From the NCBI GenBank assembly GCA_016303095.1, contig JAEDMH010000038.1, forward strand, positions 1-17,851: a stretch of DNA of 17,851 bases, written 5' to 3'. Shown in pieces: positions 8,021 to 15,523 of this stretch (within the stretch, counting starts at the first letter, position 1; the number at the start of each line of letters is the position of its first letter). Below the pieces are notes generated by a model. The model ran no database searches, was not told where the DNA came from, and worked only from the letters and a program-made list of their open reading frames with translations. A program made the translations under genes and the position numbers. The DNA is from Lentisphaeria bacterium. GTDB taxonomy: Bacteria > Verrucomicrobiota > Lentisphaeria > Oligosphaerales > Oligosphaeraceae.

Positions 8021-8072
8021 CTCTGTGCTCTCCGCGCCCCGCGTAGCGGGGGTTTCGTGTTCTCCGTGTTTT
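8021..8072 (-). repeat. Palindromic 'cacggag' module, middle copy A
   Basis: On the minus strand it reads AAAACACGGAGAACACGAAA, then the core CCCCCGCTACGCGGGG, then CGCGGAGAGCACAGAG. The flanks are nearly the same as copy B, with a different core. A further partial cacgga/cacgggg motif lies just to the right, around 8073-8100. Confidence 0.7.
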
Positions 8073-8107
8073 CCCTCCGTGCGCCCCGTGTTTGTGGACA
8101 GACACGG

Positions 8108-8142
8108 AAAAGGCGGGAGGAAGATTCACTTCCGCCCGCCTT
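8108..8142 (-). terminator. Intrinsic terminator of the pseudopilin gene
   Basis: Read on the minus strand, AAGGCGGG pairs with CCCGCCTT. One mismatch separates this stem from an inner GGAAG/CTTCC stem closing a 5-base loop (TGAAT). The stem ends in TTTT (8111-8108). It lies 33 bases past the pseudopilin stop. Confidence 0.75.
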
Positions 8143-8174
8143 GGGTTGGGGTTCAGGACTGTCCCAGGGAGGGA

Positions 8175-9032
8175 TTAGTACATATCGTCCTTGGTGGCTC
8201 TGGTGTCAAAGCTAGTGCAGCTGCCCAATTCCACGCTGATGTAGGTGGTGTTGGACTTGGTGGCCTTGGAGAAGAGCTCCGCTGCGGTCTGGGGGGTCAC
8301 GGCTTCGGCATGGCCATCCCAGAAGGACATGTTCATCTTCCGGTCATGACGGCACACGGCCCACTCGTTGGAGATGGAGGTGGTGTTGGAGCGATAGGAC
8401 TCCACGTTCAGATTGCCGGACCAGTATCCCATGCCGGTATCGGCGGGGTTGCGGCCGGAGTCCCAGAGGACGTAGGTGCGGTTGGCAGGGAGGGGGGACT
8501 TGTCGGGGCGGACGTGCCAGTCGCCGGTGTAGCTGCGGCGCTCGGAATCGTTCCAAGCCCGGTCGAAGAGTCCATTGGCGCCGGTTTCGGGGAAGGCGGC
8601 GTAGGCGCGCTGGTCGCCCACGGTGGCGTAGCAGTTGTTGTGCTGGAGGGTTCTGCCGTTGTTGTTGTAGGTGGTCCAGACGGCGGTAGGGCAAGTCAGC
8701 TGCTTGTCATCGATGTATCCCAGGGAGAACTTGGGCTTTCTGTCCTCCGTAGCCATATTCTTGTAGAATTCGGAAGTGGAGATGGTGGCCTTGTAACCAC
8801 AGGTGTTGGTGGTGTAGGCACCCGCGTTGAAGTGGTTGAAGACGGGATAGTATCCCTCGTAGTCGTTGGAGTACAGGATGAGAGCGAGGGTGCCCTGCTT
8901 CATGTTGTTCACGCAGGAGATGGCCCGGGCCTTGGCGCGTGCCTTGGAGAGGGCGGGCAGGAGCATGGCGGCCAGGATGGCGATGATGGCGATCACCACC
9001 AGGAGTTCAATGAGAGTAAAGGACTTTTTCAT
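8175..9032 (-). CDS. Type II secretion/type IV pilin-like protein (H-X9-DG pseudopilin)
   Basis: The 285-residue protein begins MKKSFTLIELLVVIAIIAIL, a class III prepilin leader and hydrophobic helix with the conserved Glu at position 5 of the mature chain. The C-terminal half carries H229-X9-D239-G240 (HDRKMNMSFWDG), the signature of the large pseudopilin families of Lentisphaerae, Planctomycetes and Verrucomicrobia. Members are exported to the envelope or surface; their individual roles are mostly unknown. The residue before the predicted cleavage site is Ser, not the usual Gly. The frame is open to 9131, but the pilin leader fixes the start at 9032. It is monocistronic, with a sigma70-type promoter (9090-9118) and a strong terminator (8108-8142). 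Confidence 0.92.
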   Translation of the reverse strand: MKKSFTLIELLVVIAIIAILAAMLLPALSKARAKARAISCVNNMKQGTLALILYSNDYEGYYPVFNHFNAGAYTTNTCGYKATISTSEFYKNMATEDRKPKFSLGYIDDKQLTCPTAVWTTYNNNGRTLQHNNCYATVGDQRAYAAFPETGANGLFDRAWNDSERRSYTGDWHVRPDKSPLPANRTYVLWDSGRNPADTGMGYWSGNLNVESYRSNTTSISNEWAVCRHDRKMNMSFWDGHAEAVTPQTAAELFSKATKSNTTYISVELGSCTSFDTRATKDDMY

Positions 9033-9089
9033 GTTTTTTTCAGGATATGAGGTTGAAGTTTTGAGGAATAGACATCCAAACCCGAAGAA

Positions 9090-9118
9090 ATTATAGGTAC
9101 TTTTTGGAAAAAAAACAA
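9090..9118 (-). promoter_or_regulatory. Sigma70-type promoter of the pseudopilin gene
   Basis: On the minus strand a perfect -10 box TATAAT (9095-9090) follows a -35-like TTGTTT (9118-9113) with the ideal 17-base spacing. The start point would be near 9083, giving a leader of about 50 bases. The -35 lies inside the T-tract of the upstream gene's terminator. Confidence 0.7.
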
Positions 9119-9137
9119 GAGGCGGAACCACATCTCT
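9108..9137 (-). terminator. Intrinsic terminator of the GH78-like gene
   Basis: On the minus strand AGAG (9137-9134) pairs with CTCT (9121-9118), and GTG pairs with CGC around a 4-base loop, with a two-base bulge between the stems. This is followed by TG and eight T (9115-9108). It lies about 10 bases past the glycosidase stop and overlaps the pseudopilin -35 element. Confidence 0.5.
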
Positions 9138-9146
9138 CGGGCCCGT

Positions 9147-11273
9147 TTACGGCAAAATATCCCCTTGCAGGAGAACATAGACCGGAGCGCAGCTCCAGCC
9201 ATGGCATTCGCTGCGGGAGGAAGGAGAAGGAATCTCGGGGAAAGTGGTGTACCCCATCTCCACCAAGCGTCTCCAGGGCTCCAGCATAGGCAGGAAGAGC
9301 TGTCGATTCCCAGTTTTCCTTAGGGCTTCAAAGAGATAGAAAGAGAAGTAGAGAGTGGGCTGGATGAGGGTCTGGTCCTGGACAACTTTGGCCAGCCAGA
9401 TTTTGGGGTCCACTTCCTGGGGGAGAGCCTCCGCCAGAATGGCCACTGCTTGAGCGTGGAGGCTATACCAAGGCTTTCCCGGGACATCTTGAAAGAGGGC
9501 TCGTTGGGGATCCCAGCAAAGACGTTGCACGGCCTGGAGGACTTCTTCTCCCCGGCGGGACCATCCTTTTCGGATTCCCCCTGGGGGAGTCCATCCCTCC
9601 TTCTCCCATTGTCCCATGGCTCGGCATGCCAAGACGTAGAAGAGATTGAGAATCGTTTCGGGCAGGTCGCTTTCCCGGTCGCTCTTTCCCCCGATCCACC
9701 CATCAGCCCAATCGGTCACATTCCAATGGCCCACGCATCCCACCAACCCCTGGGGCGTCCTGCGTTGATGGAAGTACTCCAGGACGGCGTTCATGCCCTC
9801 CCAGTGTTCTTGAACCACCTGGGGATCCTGGAAGAGTTGGAAATGGTCCTGGACCATGAGGATCCAGAAGAGGCTGAATCCAGGGATATACTGAGGGAAG
9901 GCGGAGGGATAGCGGGATTGGGTGAGTCCCTGAGGGGTCTGAGACCAGTGGAAATGGCGCAGGGCCTGGCGTCCCAAGGAGTCGTCTCCCGTGGCCAAAT
10001 AGGAGATGAGGGCTTGGATGCGGGTATCCCCTACGTATTGGAGTTGCTCATAATAGGGGCAATCCTCGAAATGCTCATGGGCGCAGCATTGGAGAGTATG
10101 GATTCCCACCTGATAGATCTTTTCCAGCGTGGGATCCTGGGGATAGGAGAAGGATTTCCAGGGAGGGAAATCATAAGTTTGAAACTCTGCCCAAAGCACC
10201 AGCGTCATCTCCTCCTGCAATTCCAGGCTCAACTCCCAGAAGCGTCCCGTACGATACCAGAAGCTGTGATACTGCCATGGGCTTTGGGCGGGGAGACGAA
10301 GCAAATCGGCGTAGCCTCTCTCTCCGATGGTGCCCTGGGGACACCGGCGATCCGCCTTCTCGCCCTTTTCGTCAAAGAGATCCTCGGCATAGGCGAGACG
10401 CAAAGTCCCCTTGCCACCCTGCCCTGTCACATGGACCAGACTGGTCTGATTCCTTCCCAGATCCAAGATGAGCCTGGCCTTTCCCGCCGGGCACTGCACT
10501 TGGAGGAGTCCCTGGCGCAAATGGACCTGCAGGACGCCTTCCTGGGAGATCAGTCCCTGGATAGGCCAGGGAGTCTGGGCCATCCTTCGGATGGTTCGGG
10601 GGACAAGAAGCCAGGGGGAATAGGGATCCGTGCGCAGGGTTGTTTTCACGCAGGCGCGAGCCAAAGGGAGAGGAGCGCACCATCCCTGGGGATTGGCTTG
10701 TGGCGTGTTCCAGAAGGAGTCGTGGCGTTGGAAATCCACCTCATCCATGGGGGGCGCGGGAATCAGAATATTCTCTCCCCAGGCCTGGCTCCATTCCCTG
10801 GGCGCCCTTCCCCCGTCTTGCTTGGCCAACCACTGGGAATCCAGGTCCAGTCGGAGTTCCTCCTTTCCCGTTTCCGGATGGACGCCTCGTCCACAGAAGA
10901 GGAGTCCTCCCCCTGCGTGGAGTTCGCTCCAGGGGGAGGCACTGGTGCGCCAGCCCCCTCGCCAGACCACCACTTCCAAGGCTAGGATATGCTTGCCCGG
11001 AGCCACGGGGAGGCAGTAGGTGTCATAGGCATAATGCTGCAAATCCCCCCGGGCAGGACCGCAGCCCGTATAGGCCCCATCCAGATAGAGGCGATAGCGA
11101 CAATCTGCGGAGAGAGCCAGATGGAGAATCAGGGGATGGGCAAGGGAGAACTCCCGGCGGAAGAGAGCATACCCCGGGGTTCCTGCCGTGGTCTGGGGAA
11201 GCCACCACCAGTCGCTTTCATGAAGAATAGGCGTCCAATCCCAGGGAGCAGCAGAGGAGGCGAACATGGTCAT
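9147..11273 (-). CDS. GH78-like alpha-L-rhamnosidase family protein
   Basis: The 708-residue protein has beta-sandwich-like N-terminal segments (about 30-370) with RLYLDGAYTGCGPARGD (61-77), then a (alpha/alpha)6 six-hairpin catalytic domain (about 375-680). Hallmarks are HFEDCPYYEQLQYVGDTR (401-418), where the acidic motif of family 78 sits, ESDLPETILNLFYVLA (534-549) and SECHGWSCAPVYVLL (688-702) near the end. GH78 enzymes release terminal L-rhamnose from plant pectins, glycosides or bacterial glycans. There is no signal peptide, so it probably acts in the cytoplasm on imported oligosaccharides. A second ATG lies two codons downstream (11267). It follows the FAD oxidoreductase by 34 bases and is probably cotranscribed with it. 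The exact substrate is uncertain. Confidence 0.8.
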   Translation of the reverse strand: MTMFASSAAPWDWTPILHESDWWWLPQTTAGTPGYALFRREFSLAHPLILHLALSADCRYRLYLDGAYTGCGPARGDLQHYAYDTYCLPVAPGKHILALEVVVWRGGWRTSASPWSELHAGGGLLFCGRGVHPETGKEELRLDLDSQWLAKQDGGRAPREWSQAWGENILIPAPPMDEVDFQRHDSFWNTPQANPQGWCAPLPLARACVKTTLRTDPYSPWLLVPRTIRRMAQTPWPIQGLISQEGVLQVHLRQGLLQVQCPAGKARLILDLGRNQTSLVHVTGQGGKGTLRLAYAEDLFDEKGEKADRRCPQGTIGERGYADLLRLPAQSPWQYHSFWYRTGRFWELSLELQEEMTLVLWAEFQTYDFPPWKSFSYPQDPTLEKIYQVGIHTLQCCAHEHFEDCPYYEQLQYVGDTRIQALISYLATGDDSLGRQALRHFHWSQTPQGLTQSRYPSAFPQYIPGFSLFWILMVQDHFQLFQDPQVVQEHWEGMNAVLEYFHQRRTPQGLVGCVGHWNVTDWADGWIGGKSDRESDLPETILNLFYVLACRAMGQWEKEGWTPPGGIRKGWSRRGEEVLQAVQRLCWDPQRALFQDVPGKPWYSLHAQAVAILAEALPQEVDPKIWLAKVVQDQTLIQPTLYFSFYLFEALRKTGNRQLFLPMLEPWRRLVEMGYTTFPEIPSPSSRSECHGWSCAPVYVLLQGDILP

Positions 11274-11307
11274 TCACTCTAGGGTTCATGGCGGGGCATC
11301 TTCCCGA

Positions 11308-12489
11308 TTACTCTGTTTCCCGGAAGAGGAATCCCCTGGTTTGGAGAATCTTTCGCAGAGCATTCGGAGCGAGGGCATCGGGCATCCGGTGCTTTTCCAG
11401 GGAGAGGGCGGCGGCGGTGCCGGCAATTTCTCCCGTGAGGGCAGCGGCGGGAATGACCCGGAGAGCCTCCCAGGCATCCCCGTCGGCACTGACGCAGCGC
11501 CCTGCCGCCAGCACATTGCGGAGGCCCCGGGGAAGAAGTATTTCATAGGGGATTTCCCAGACGCACCCGGGCTTTCTCCAATCTCCATAGAGGCCCACGG
11601 AATCCGGATATCCCTGACGTTGTTCCTTCTTCTCCAGAGTCTTCCTGCCCTGGATGCGGGCGATTTTCCGGAACTGAGGCATGGCGGGAAGATGGAGAGG
11701 GAAGAGAGAATGCCGATCCTCCCCCGTGGCATAGGCCTGGTCGTAGAAGCGTCGGCAACTTTCCCAGGTATTTCGGACGTGGCGGGTCAGGGTATCCTGG
11801 GAGAGGGGATTTCCCATGCGGCATTCCTCGGCCTCAATGCTGCCGAAGGCTTGGATGCCGATTTGGGGCGTCAAATGGAACGCATGGGTCTTCCCTCCGA
11901 AATCCAGGATCCAAGGGGTTTGGAAATTTTTGCCCGTGGGAGTCGGCAGTCCCGCCTGGCGGGCCAAGGCGGCGCTGCCCGTGGCATCCACGAATCGCCT
12001 GGCCTGCAGCCACCCCCTGCCCTCTCCATTTTCCACCTCCAGCCCCGATACCACCCCCGATTCCCGGCAACGGGTGGCGCATACCAAAGTATCCAGCAGA
12101 AGTTCCACTCCGGCCTCTTTCAGAATTTCGTCCAGCGCCAAGGTGAACCCGGCGGGAGAGAAGATACACTGGTATCGCCCCTCCGCCTGAAATCCTACGA
12201 ACCCGTCTTGGGGCCCGCCCCACTCCTGGGGAAGGTCGCAGGGGCTGTATTTCTGGCTGCGATGGAGCAACTCCGCCGCCAAACCGAAGGAGACCTGGCG
12301 TCCTTTTCCATCGCAGAGAGGGAGATAGATGAAGATCAACCCGGAGGTTGCCAGCCCACCCAGGAGGATCTGCTTTTCCACCAGGGCGGTGCGGTGTCCC
12401 CTGTGGGCAGAGGCCACGGCGGCGGCCACGCCAGCCACGCCCCCCCCGGCCACCACCACGTCATACTCTTTCCGAAATGCAAACCCCAT
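11308..12489 (-). CDS. FAD-dependent oxidoreductase (PF12831-like)
   Basis: The 393-residue flavoprotein has an N-terminal Rossmann dinucleotide-binding motif DVVVAGGGVAGVAAAVAS (10-27), an acidic end to the second strand (ALVEKQ), and the family's typical C-terminal FAD segment NVLAAGRCVSADGDAWEALR (325-344) followed by IPAAALTGEIAGTAAA. Members oxidise unknown substrates and are common in glycan-utilising PVC bacteria and Bacteroidetes. An in-frame ATG at 12558 would overlap the preceding gene and add 23 residues before the Rossmann strand; ATG at 12489 fits the family better. It sits 40 bases after the lipoprotein gene and 34 bases before the GH78-like gene, suggesting a joint role with the glycosidase (inference). 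Confidence 0.85.
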   Translation of the reverse strand: MGFAFRKEYDVVVAGGGVAGVAAAVASAHRGHRTALVEKQILLGGLATSGLIFIYLPLCDGKGRQVSFGLAAELLHRSQKYSPCDLPQEWGGPQDGFVGFQAEGRYQCIFSPAGFTLALDEILKEAGVELLLDTLVCATRCRESGVVSGLEVENGEGRGWLQARRFVDATGSAALARQAGLPTPTGKNFQTPWILDFGGKTHAFHLTPQIGIQAFGSIEAEECRMGNPLSQDTLTRHVRNTWESCRRFYDQAYATGEDRHSLFPLHLPAMPQFRKIARIQGRKTLEKKEQRQGYPDSVGLYGDWRKPGCVWEIPYEILLPRGLRNVLAAGRCVSADGDAWEALRVIPAAALTGEIAGTAAALSLEKHRMPDALAPNALRKILQTRGFLFRETE

Positions 12490-12529
12490 CGTTCCAGAAT
12501 CCCGTGCGGCTTTTGTTTCCGAAGCGGTT

Positions 12530-12940
12530 CTACTCCTGGGCGCGAAGCTGCTCCTCAATGGCGGCCAGGAACTTCTGGGAGAACTCCCGATCCCCGGTCT
12601 TGGAGAACTTGATCTCCACGGTCACCTGCTCCTGGGCATCCAGCTTCAGCACCACGGAGATCCGGGCCTCGTAGACATCCTTGTATTCATAGGAGATGAA
12701 GCTGGTCTGATTGTCCCGGGAGAGCTGGCGAAGAATCAAGGTCTTGGCGGCGGAGCGCACCGCCTTGTCCGCCTCCAGGAGATTGCATCCCAAATTGGCG
12801 GAATAGACTCCGCTGAGGCGGCCATAACGTTCATTGGCCACCAGGCTGCCGGAGGCGGGAGCGGGCTGCACCTGGATGCAGGAGGCGAGAACCAGGGTGG
12901 CGACAAGAGACAAGGCGAGGAAAGAAAAAAGATTCTTCAT
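12530..12940 (-). CDS. Small lipoprotein of unknown function (DUF3568-like)
   Basis: This 136-residue protein begins with a lipoprotein signal (MKNLFSFLALSLVATLVLAS) and a lipobox LAS-C21, so the mature protein should be lipid-anchored at Cys21. The rest is soluble: a segment YGRLSGVYSANLGCNLLEADKAV, then alternating strands with EARISVVLKLDAQEQVTVEIKF, and a final helix. Length and pattern resemble the small DUF3568 lipoproteins known from Lentisphaerae, but I cannot confirm the family by eye. The frame is open to 13078; the lipobox geometry fixes the start at 12940. A candidate promoter lies at 13077-13105. No Shine-Dalgarno is seen. Confidence 0.75.
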   Translation of the reverse strand: MKNLFSFLALSLVATLVLASCIQVQPAPASGSLVANERYGRLSGVYSANLGCNLLEADKAVRSAAKTLILRQLSRDNQTSFISYEYKDVYEARISVVLKLDAQEQVTVEIKFSKTGDREFSQKFLAAIEEQLRAQE

Positions 12941-13076
12941 GGCAGTGGGGGGGAGTATCTTGCGTGGGGAGGACGGGAAAGGGACCTCCCCGGGATGTGG
13001 TTGTGTGTTCCGGGAGAAAATTCGGCGCCCCCTCTTCTTCCCGAGGAGGGAAAAAGGGGAAAGGGGACACTTTCTC

Positions 13077-13105
13077 AATATAGCCCGGAGGGGTGTTTTT
13101 GTGGA
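13077..13105 (-). promoter_or_regulatory. Candidate promoter for the lipoprotein / FAD / GH78 genes
   Basis: On the minus strand TATATT (13082-13077; 5 of 6 to consensus) follows TCCACA (13105-13100; 4 of 6) with 17-base spacing. It lies just past the nnrD stop and about 135 bases before the lipoprotein start, in the only relatively AT-rich patch of this gap. It could separate the lipoprotein-FAD-GH78 unit from purD-nnrD. Confidence 0.4.
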
Positions 13106-13130
13106 ATTTTCGCCCCTGGGAACGTCCCCG

Positions 13131-14030
13131 CTACTGGGACATCAAGGAGACCAGGGCACGGGTCACAGCGGCAGGCATTTCATCCGCCAGCATAGGAGGA
13201 TTTTGGTCAGCGGCCAGCCCATGGAGGAAGGCCCCCAGGCGGGCGGCCTCCGCCGGGGGAAGTCCCTGGGCAAGGAAAGCGCCGATGACGCCGGCGAGCA
13301 CATCGCCGGAGCCGGCGGTGGCCAAGCGGGGATTTCCCGAACCATTGGTGGTCAGGCGAGAGTCTGCGGGATCGGCCACCAGGGTGCCCGGCCCCTTCCA
13401 GAGCACCACGCATCCTGTGCGCCGCGCCAGAGCCATGGTCCGGCTCTCCCGGCTTCCCTGAGAAGCGAGGCCAAAGGCCTGTTCCAGGCGGGCGGCTTCG
13501 CCCTCATGGGGAGTGAGGACCATGTTTCGGCAGATGAAGGGAGGAGGGAGGAGGGAGGGCGTGGCGGCCATGCGGTTCAGGGCATCGGCGTCCACCACCT
13601 TGGGCAGAGGGGTAGCCAGGGCCTCGGCCAGAAAGGGATCCAGGGCGGGAGGATTGTCCATGCCTGGTCCCAGCACCAGGGCGGTGGCCCGTCGGCACTC
13701 CCGTCTCCATGCCTCCAGGGATTGGCGGGAGAAGGTGCCCTGGGCGGGCTCCTCCGGAAGGCGGTGGACAATCAGAGCCATGGGCACGGAGCAGAGAATC
13801 TCCGTGGAGGAAGGCACGCACACCACCACCACGCCGGCGCCGGCCCGCAGGGCGGCTGTCCCCGCCAGGAGAGGAGCGCCGGAATAGCGCCGGGAGCCGC
13901 CCGTCACCACCAGGGTGCCATGGCTGTATTTGTGGCTCTCCGCTCCGTAGACCGGCAGGGAGCGGCGAGCCTGCTCCCGGCCATAGGGTTCCCCTGCAGG
14001 GAAAGAGAGGGAAGAGAGGGGGCCGGCCAT
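13131..14030 (-). CDS. nnrD: ADP/ATP-dependent (S)-NAD(P)H-hydrate dehydratase
   Basis: The 299-residue protein matches the YjeF C-terminal (ribokinase-fold) family that dehydrates damaged S-NAD(P)HX back to NAD(P)H using a nucleotide. Visible motifs are HKYSHGTLVVTGGSRRYSGAP (33-53), AALRAGAG (59-66), VLGPGM (119-124), VVDADALN (145-152), LTPHEGE (172-178), VLWKGPGTLV (209-218) and the nucleotide/catalytic loop NPRLATAGSGDVLAGV (233-248), with D243 the expected catalytic Asp. The epimerase half (YjeF N-terminal) is not fused, so NnrE would be encoded elsewhere or absent. Length is normal for the stand-alone domain. It starts 12 bases after the purD stop, so it is very likely cotranscribed with purD. 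Confidence 0.92.
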   Translation of the reverse strand: MAGPLSSLSFPAGEPYGREQARRSLPVYGAESHKYSHGTLVVTGGSRRYSGAPLLAGTAALRAGAGVVVVCVPSSTEILCSVPMALIVHRLPEEPAQGTFSRQSLEAWRRECRRATALVLGPGMDNPPALDPFLAEALATPLPKVVDADALNRMAATPSLLPPPFICRNMVLTPHEGEAARLEQAFGLASQGSRESRTMALARRTGCVVLWKGPGTLVADPADSRLTTNGSGNPRLATAGSGDVLAGVIGAFLAQGLPPAEAARLGAFLHGLAADQNPPMLADEMPAAVTRALVSLMSQ

Positions 14031-14042
14031 GGGGAAAAGCGC

Positions 14043-15308
14043 CTAGGACTCCCGTTGCAGGGCGCGATAGGCGATGTCCCGCCGATACTCCGCCCCCTCC
14101 CAGGAGATGAGAGAGACGCCCTGGTAGGCCTTTTCCACAGCCTGGCGAACCGTGGCCGCCCGGGCGGTGACCCCCAGCACGCGGCCCCCATGGGTCACCA
14201 GCCGCCCCTGCTCATCCCGACGGGTGCCTGCGTGAAAGACCAGACACCCTGCCTCTTCCGCCTGGGCAATGCCCTGAATGGGAAGTCCCTTGGGATAGGC
14301 GCCGGGGTAGCCCTGGGAGGCCATGACCACGCAGACAGCGGGATGGGGAGACCAAGTGAGCGTCACCTCCCCCAGGCGTCCGTCCGCCGTGGCCACCAAG
14401 GCCTCCACCAGATCGGAATCCAGCCGAGCCAGCACCGCCTGGGTTTCCGGATCCCCGAAGCGCACATTGAACTCCAGCAGCTTGGGACCTTCCGCCGTCA
14501 CCATGATGCCGGCGTAGATGATGCCCCGGAAGTACAAGCCATCTTCCTGCACGCCCTTCAGGAAGGGCTGGAGGATGCGACTTTGAATCTCCTCCATCAA
14601 GGCCGGCGTGACCACAGGGGCGGGAGAGTAGGCCCCCATGCCGCCCGTGTTGGGGCCCTTGTCTCCGTCATAGGCCCGTTTGTGATCCTGGCTGGAGGCC
14701 AGGGGAACGATGGTCTTGCCGTCGCAGAGCGCCAGAATGGAGGCCTCCTCTCCCGTCAGGCATTCCTCCAGGAGCACCCGGGAGCCTGCGGCGCCGAAGG
14801 CGCCCTCGAAGCAGGATTCCACGGCCTCCCGGGCGGCATTCAAATCCGTGGCCACCACCACTCCCTTTCCTGCGGCCAGACCGTCGGCCTTCACCACGAT
14901 GGGGGCGCCCGTCTCCTCCAGATATTGGAGAGCCTCCTGGCGGTTGGTGAAGATCCGGGCCTTGCCAGTAGGAAGGCCGTGGCGGGCCATGAAATCCTTG
15001 GCGAACGCCTTGCTGCCTTCCAGTTGGGCGGCCCGGCGATCCGGCCCCACAATGCGCAGTCCCCGTTCCCGGAAGAGGTCGACGATGCCCTCGCAGAGCA
15101 TGGCCTCCGGCCCCACCATGGTGAGGCCGATGCCGTGGCTCTGGGCAAACTTCGCCAGTTCCTCGGGAGTTTTGGCGGAGACGGGAATGGCCTGGGGAAT
15201 GCCGGGATTGCCCGGGGCCCAATAGAGCTTGCCGGCCAGGGGGCTCTGCATCATCTTCCAGGCGATCGCATGCTCGCGGCCGCCGGCGCCAACCAAAAGG
15301 ATATCCAT
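14043..15308 (-). CDS. purD: Phosphoribosylamine--glycine ligase (GAR synthetase)
   Basis: This 421-residue ATP-grasp enzyme joins glycine to 5-phosphoribosylamine in the second step of de novo purine synthesis. Motifs: N-terminal DILLVGAGGREHAIAWK (2-18), APGNPG (31-36), VVKADGLAAGKGVVVA (138-153) in the ATP-grasp fold, QDHKRAYDGDKGPNTGGMGA (207-226), and the GARS signature RFGDPETQ (283-290). Length is close to E. coli PurD (429). ATG at 15308 puts Met directly before the first beta strand; an ATG three codons upstream (15317) is also possible, and neither has a Shine-Dalgarno. It is followed 12 bases later by nnrD and preceded by a 215-base gap after tsf containing a strong palindrome. Confidence 0.97.
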   Translation of the reverse strand: MDILLVGAGGREHAIAWKMMQSPLAGKLYWAPGNPGIPQAIPVSAKTPEELAKFAQSHGIGLTMVGPEAMLCEGIVDLFRERGLRIVGPDRRAAQLEGSKAFAKDFMARHGLPTGKARIFTNRQEALQYLEETGAPIVVKADGLAAGKGVVVATDLNAAREAVESCFEGAFGAAGSRVLLEECLTGEEASILALCDGKTIVPLASSQDHKRAYDGDKGPNTGGMGAYSPAPVVTPALMEEIQSRILQPFLKGVQEDGLYFRGIIYAGIMVTAEGPKLLEFNVRFGDPETQAVLARLDSDLVEALVATADGRLGEVTLTWSPHPAVCVVMASQGYPGAYPKGLPIQGIAQAEEAGCLVFHAGTRRDEQGRLVTHGGRVLGVTARAATVRQAVEKAYQGVSLISWEGAEYRRDIAYRALQRES

Positions 15309-15480
15309 TGTGTTCATGCCGTGGAGGGAGAAAATTTCGGGGAGGAAAGTCAAAAGGAGAGGGGGGAGCCGGAGAGGAGGCAAAAGTCCTGCCCATTCCC
15401 GCCTCTCAAAAGCGGAAAGGCCGCCCCGCCGAAGGAAATTCCCCTGCGGCTGGACGGCCCAATTTGGCGGCGGAGACCTC

Positions 15481-15506
15481 CCTCTTGGCTCCCGGGAGCC
15501 AAGGGG
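15481..15506 (-). terminator. Strong palindrome downstream of tsf (possible terminator)
   Basis: CTTGGCTCCCGGGAGCCAAG (15484-15503) is a perfect palindrome, extendable by three more pairs (one G-U) to 15481-15506. It lies 17 bases past the tsf stop. No T-run follows on the minus strand, so it is not a classical intrinsic terminator; it could stall or protect the rpsB-tsf transcript, or be a protein site. Confidence 0.45.
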
Positions 15507-15523
15507 CGGCCAGGAGGAAGCCC

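Larger units (their letters stand above)
7745..8174. other. Convergent intergenic region made of repeats
   Basis: These 430 bases separate the plus-strand transporter from the minus-strand pseudopilin. They hold, in order, a CTAG-type 9-bp array (7778-7822), a cacggag palindrome module (7862-7917), an 80-odd-base unit shared with the right end of the window (7922-8007, strongest at 7957-8007), a second palindrome module (8021-8072), and the pseudopilin terminator (8108-8142). Short open frames here are rich in Gly, Pro, Arg and Ala and follow the repeats; I see no gene. Confidence 0.75.

Noticed and set aside
8007..9050. 347-codon plus-strand open frame opposite the pseudopilin
   Set aside because: It is Gly/Val-rich and repetitive, and the minus-strand pseudopilin with its promoter and terminator explains the region.
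15340..15360. Possible purD promoter with TTGACT on the minus strand
   Set aside because: No acceptable -10 box follows at 15-19 bases.
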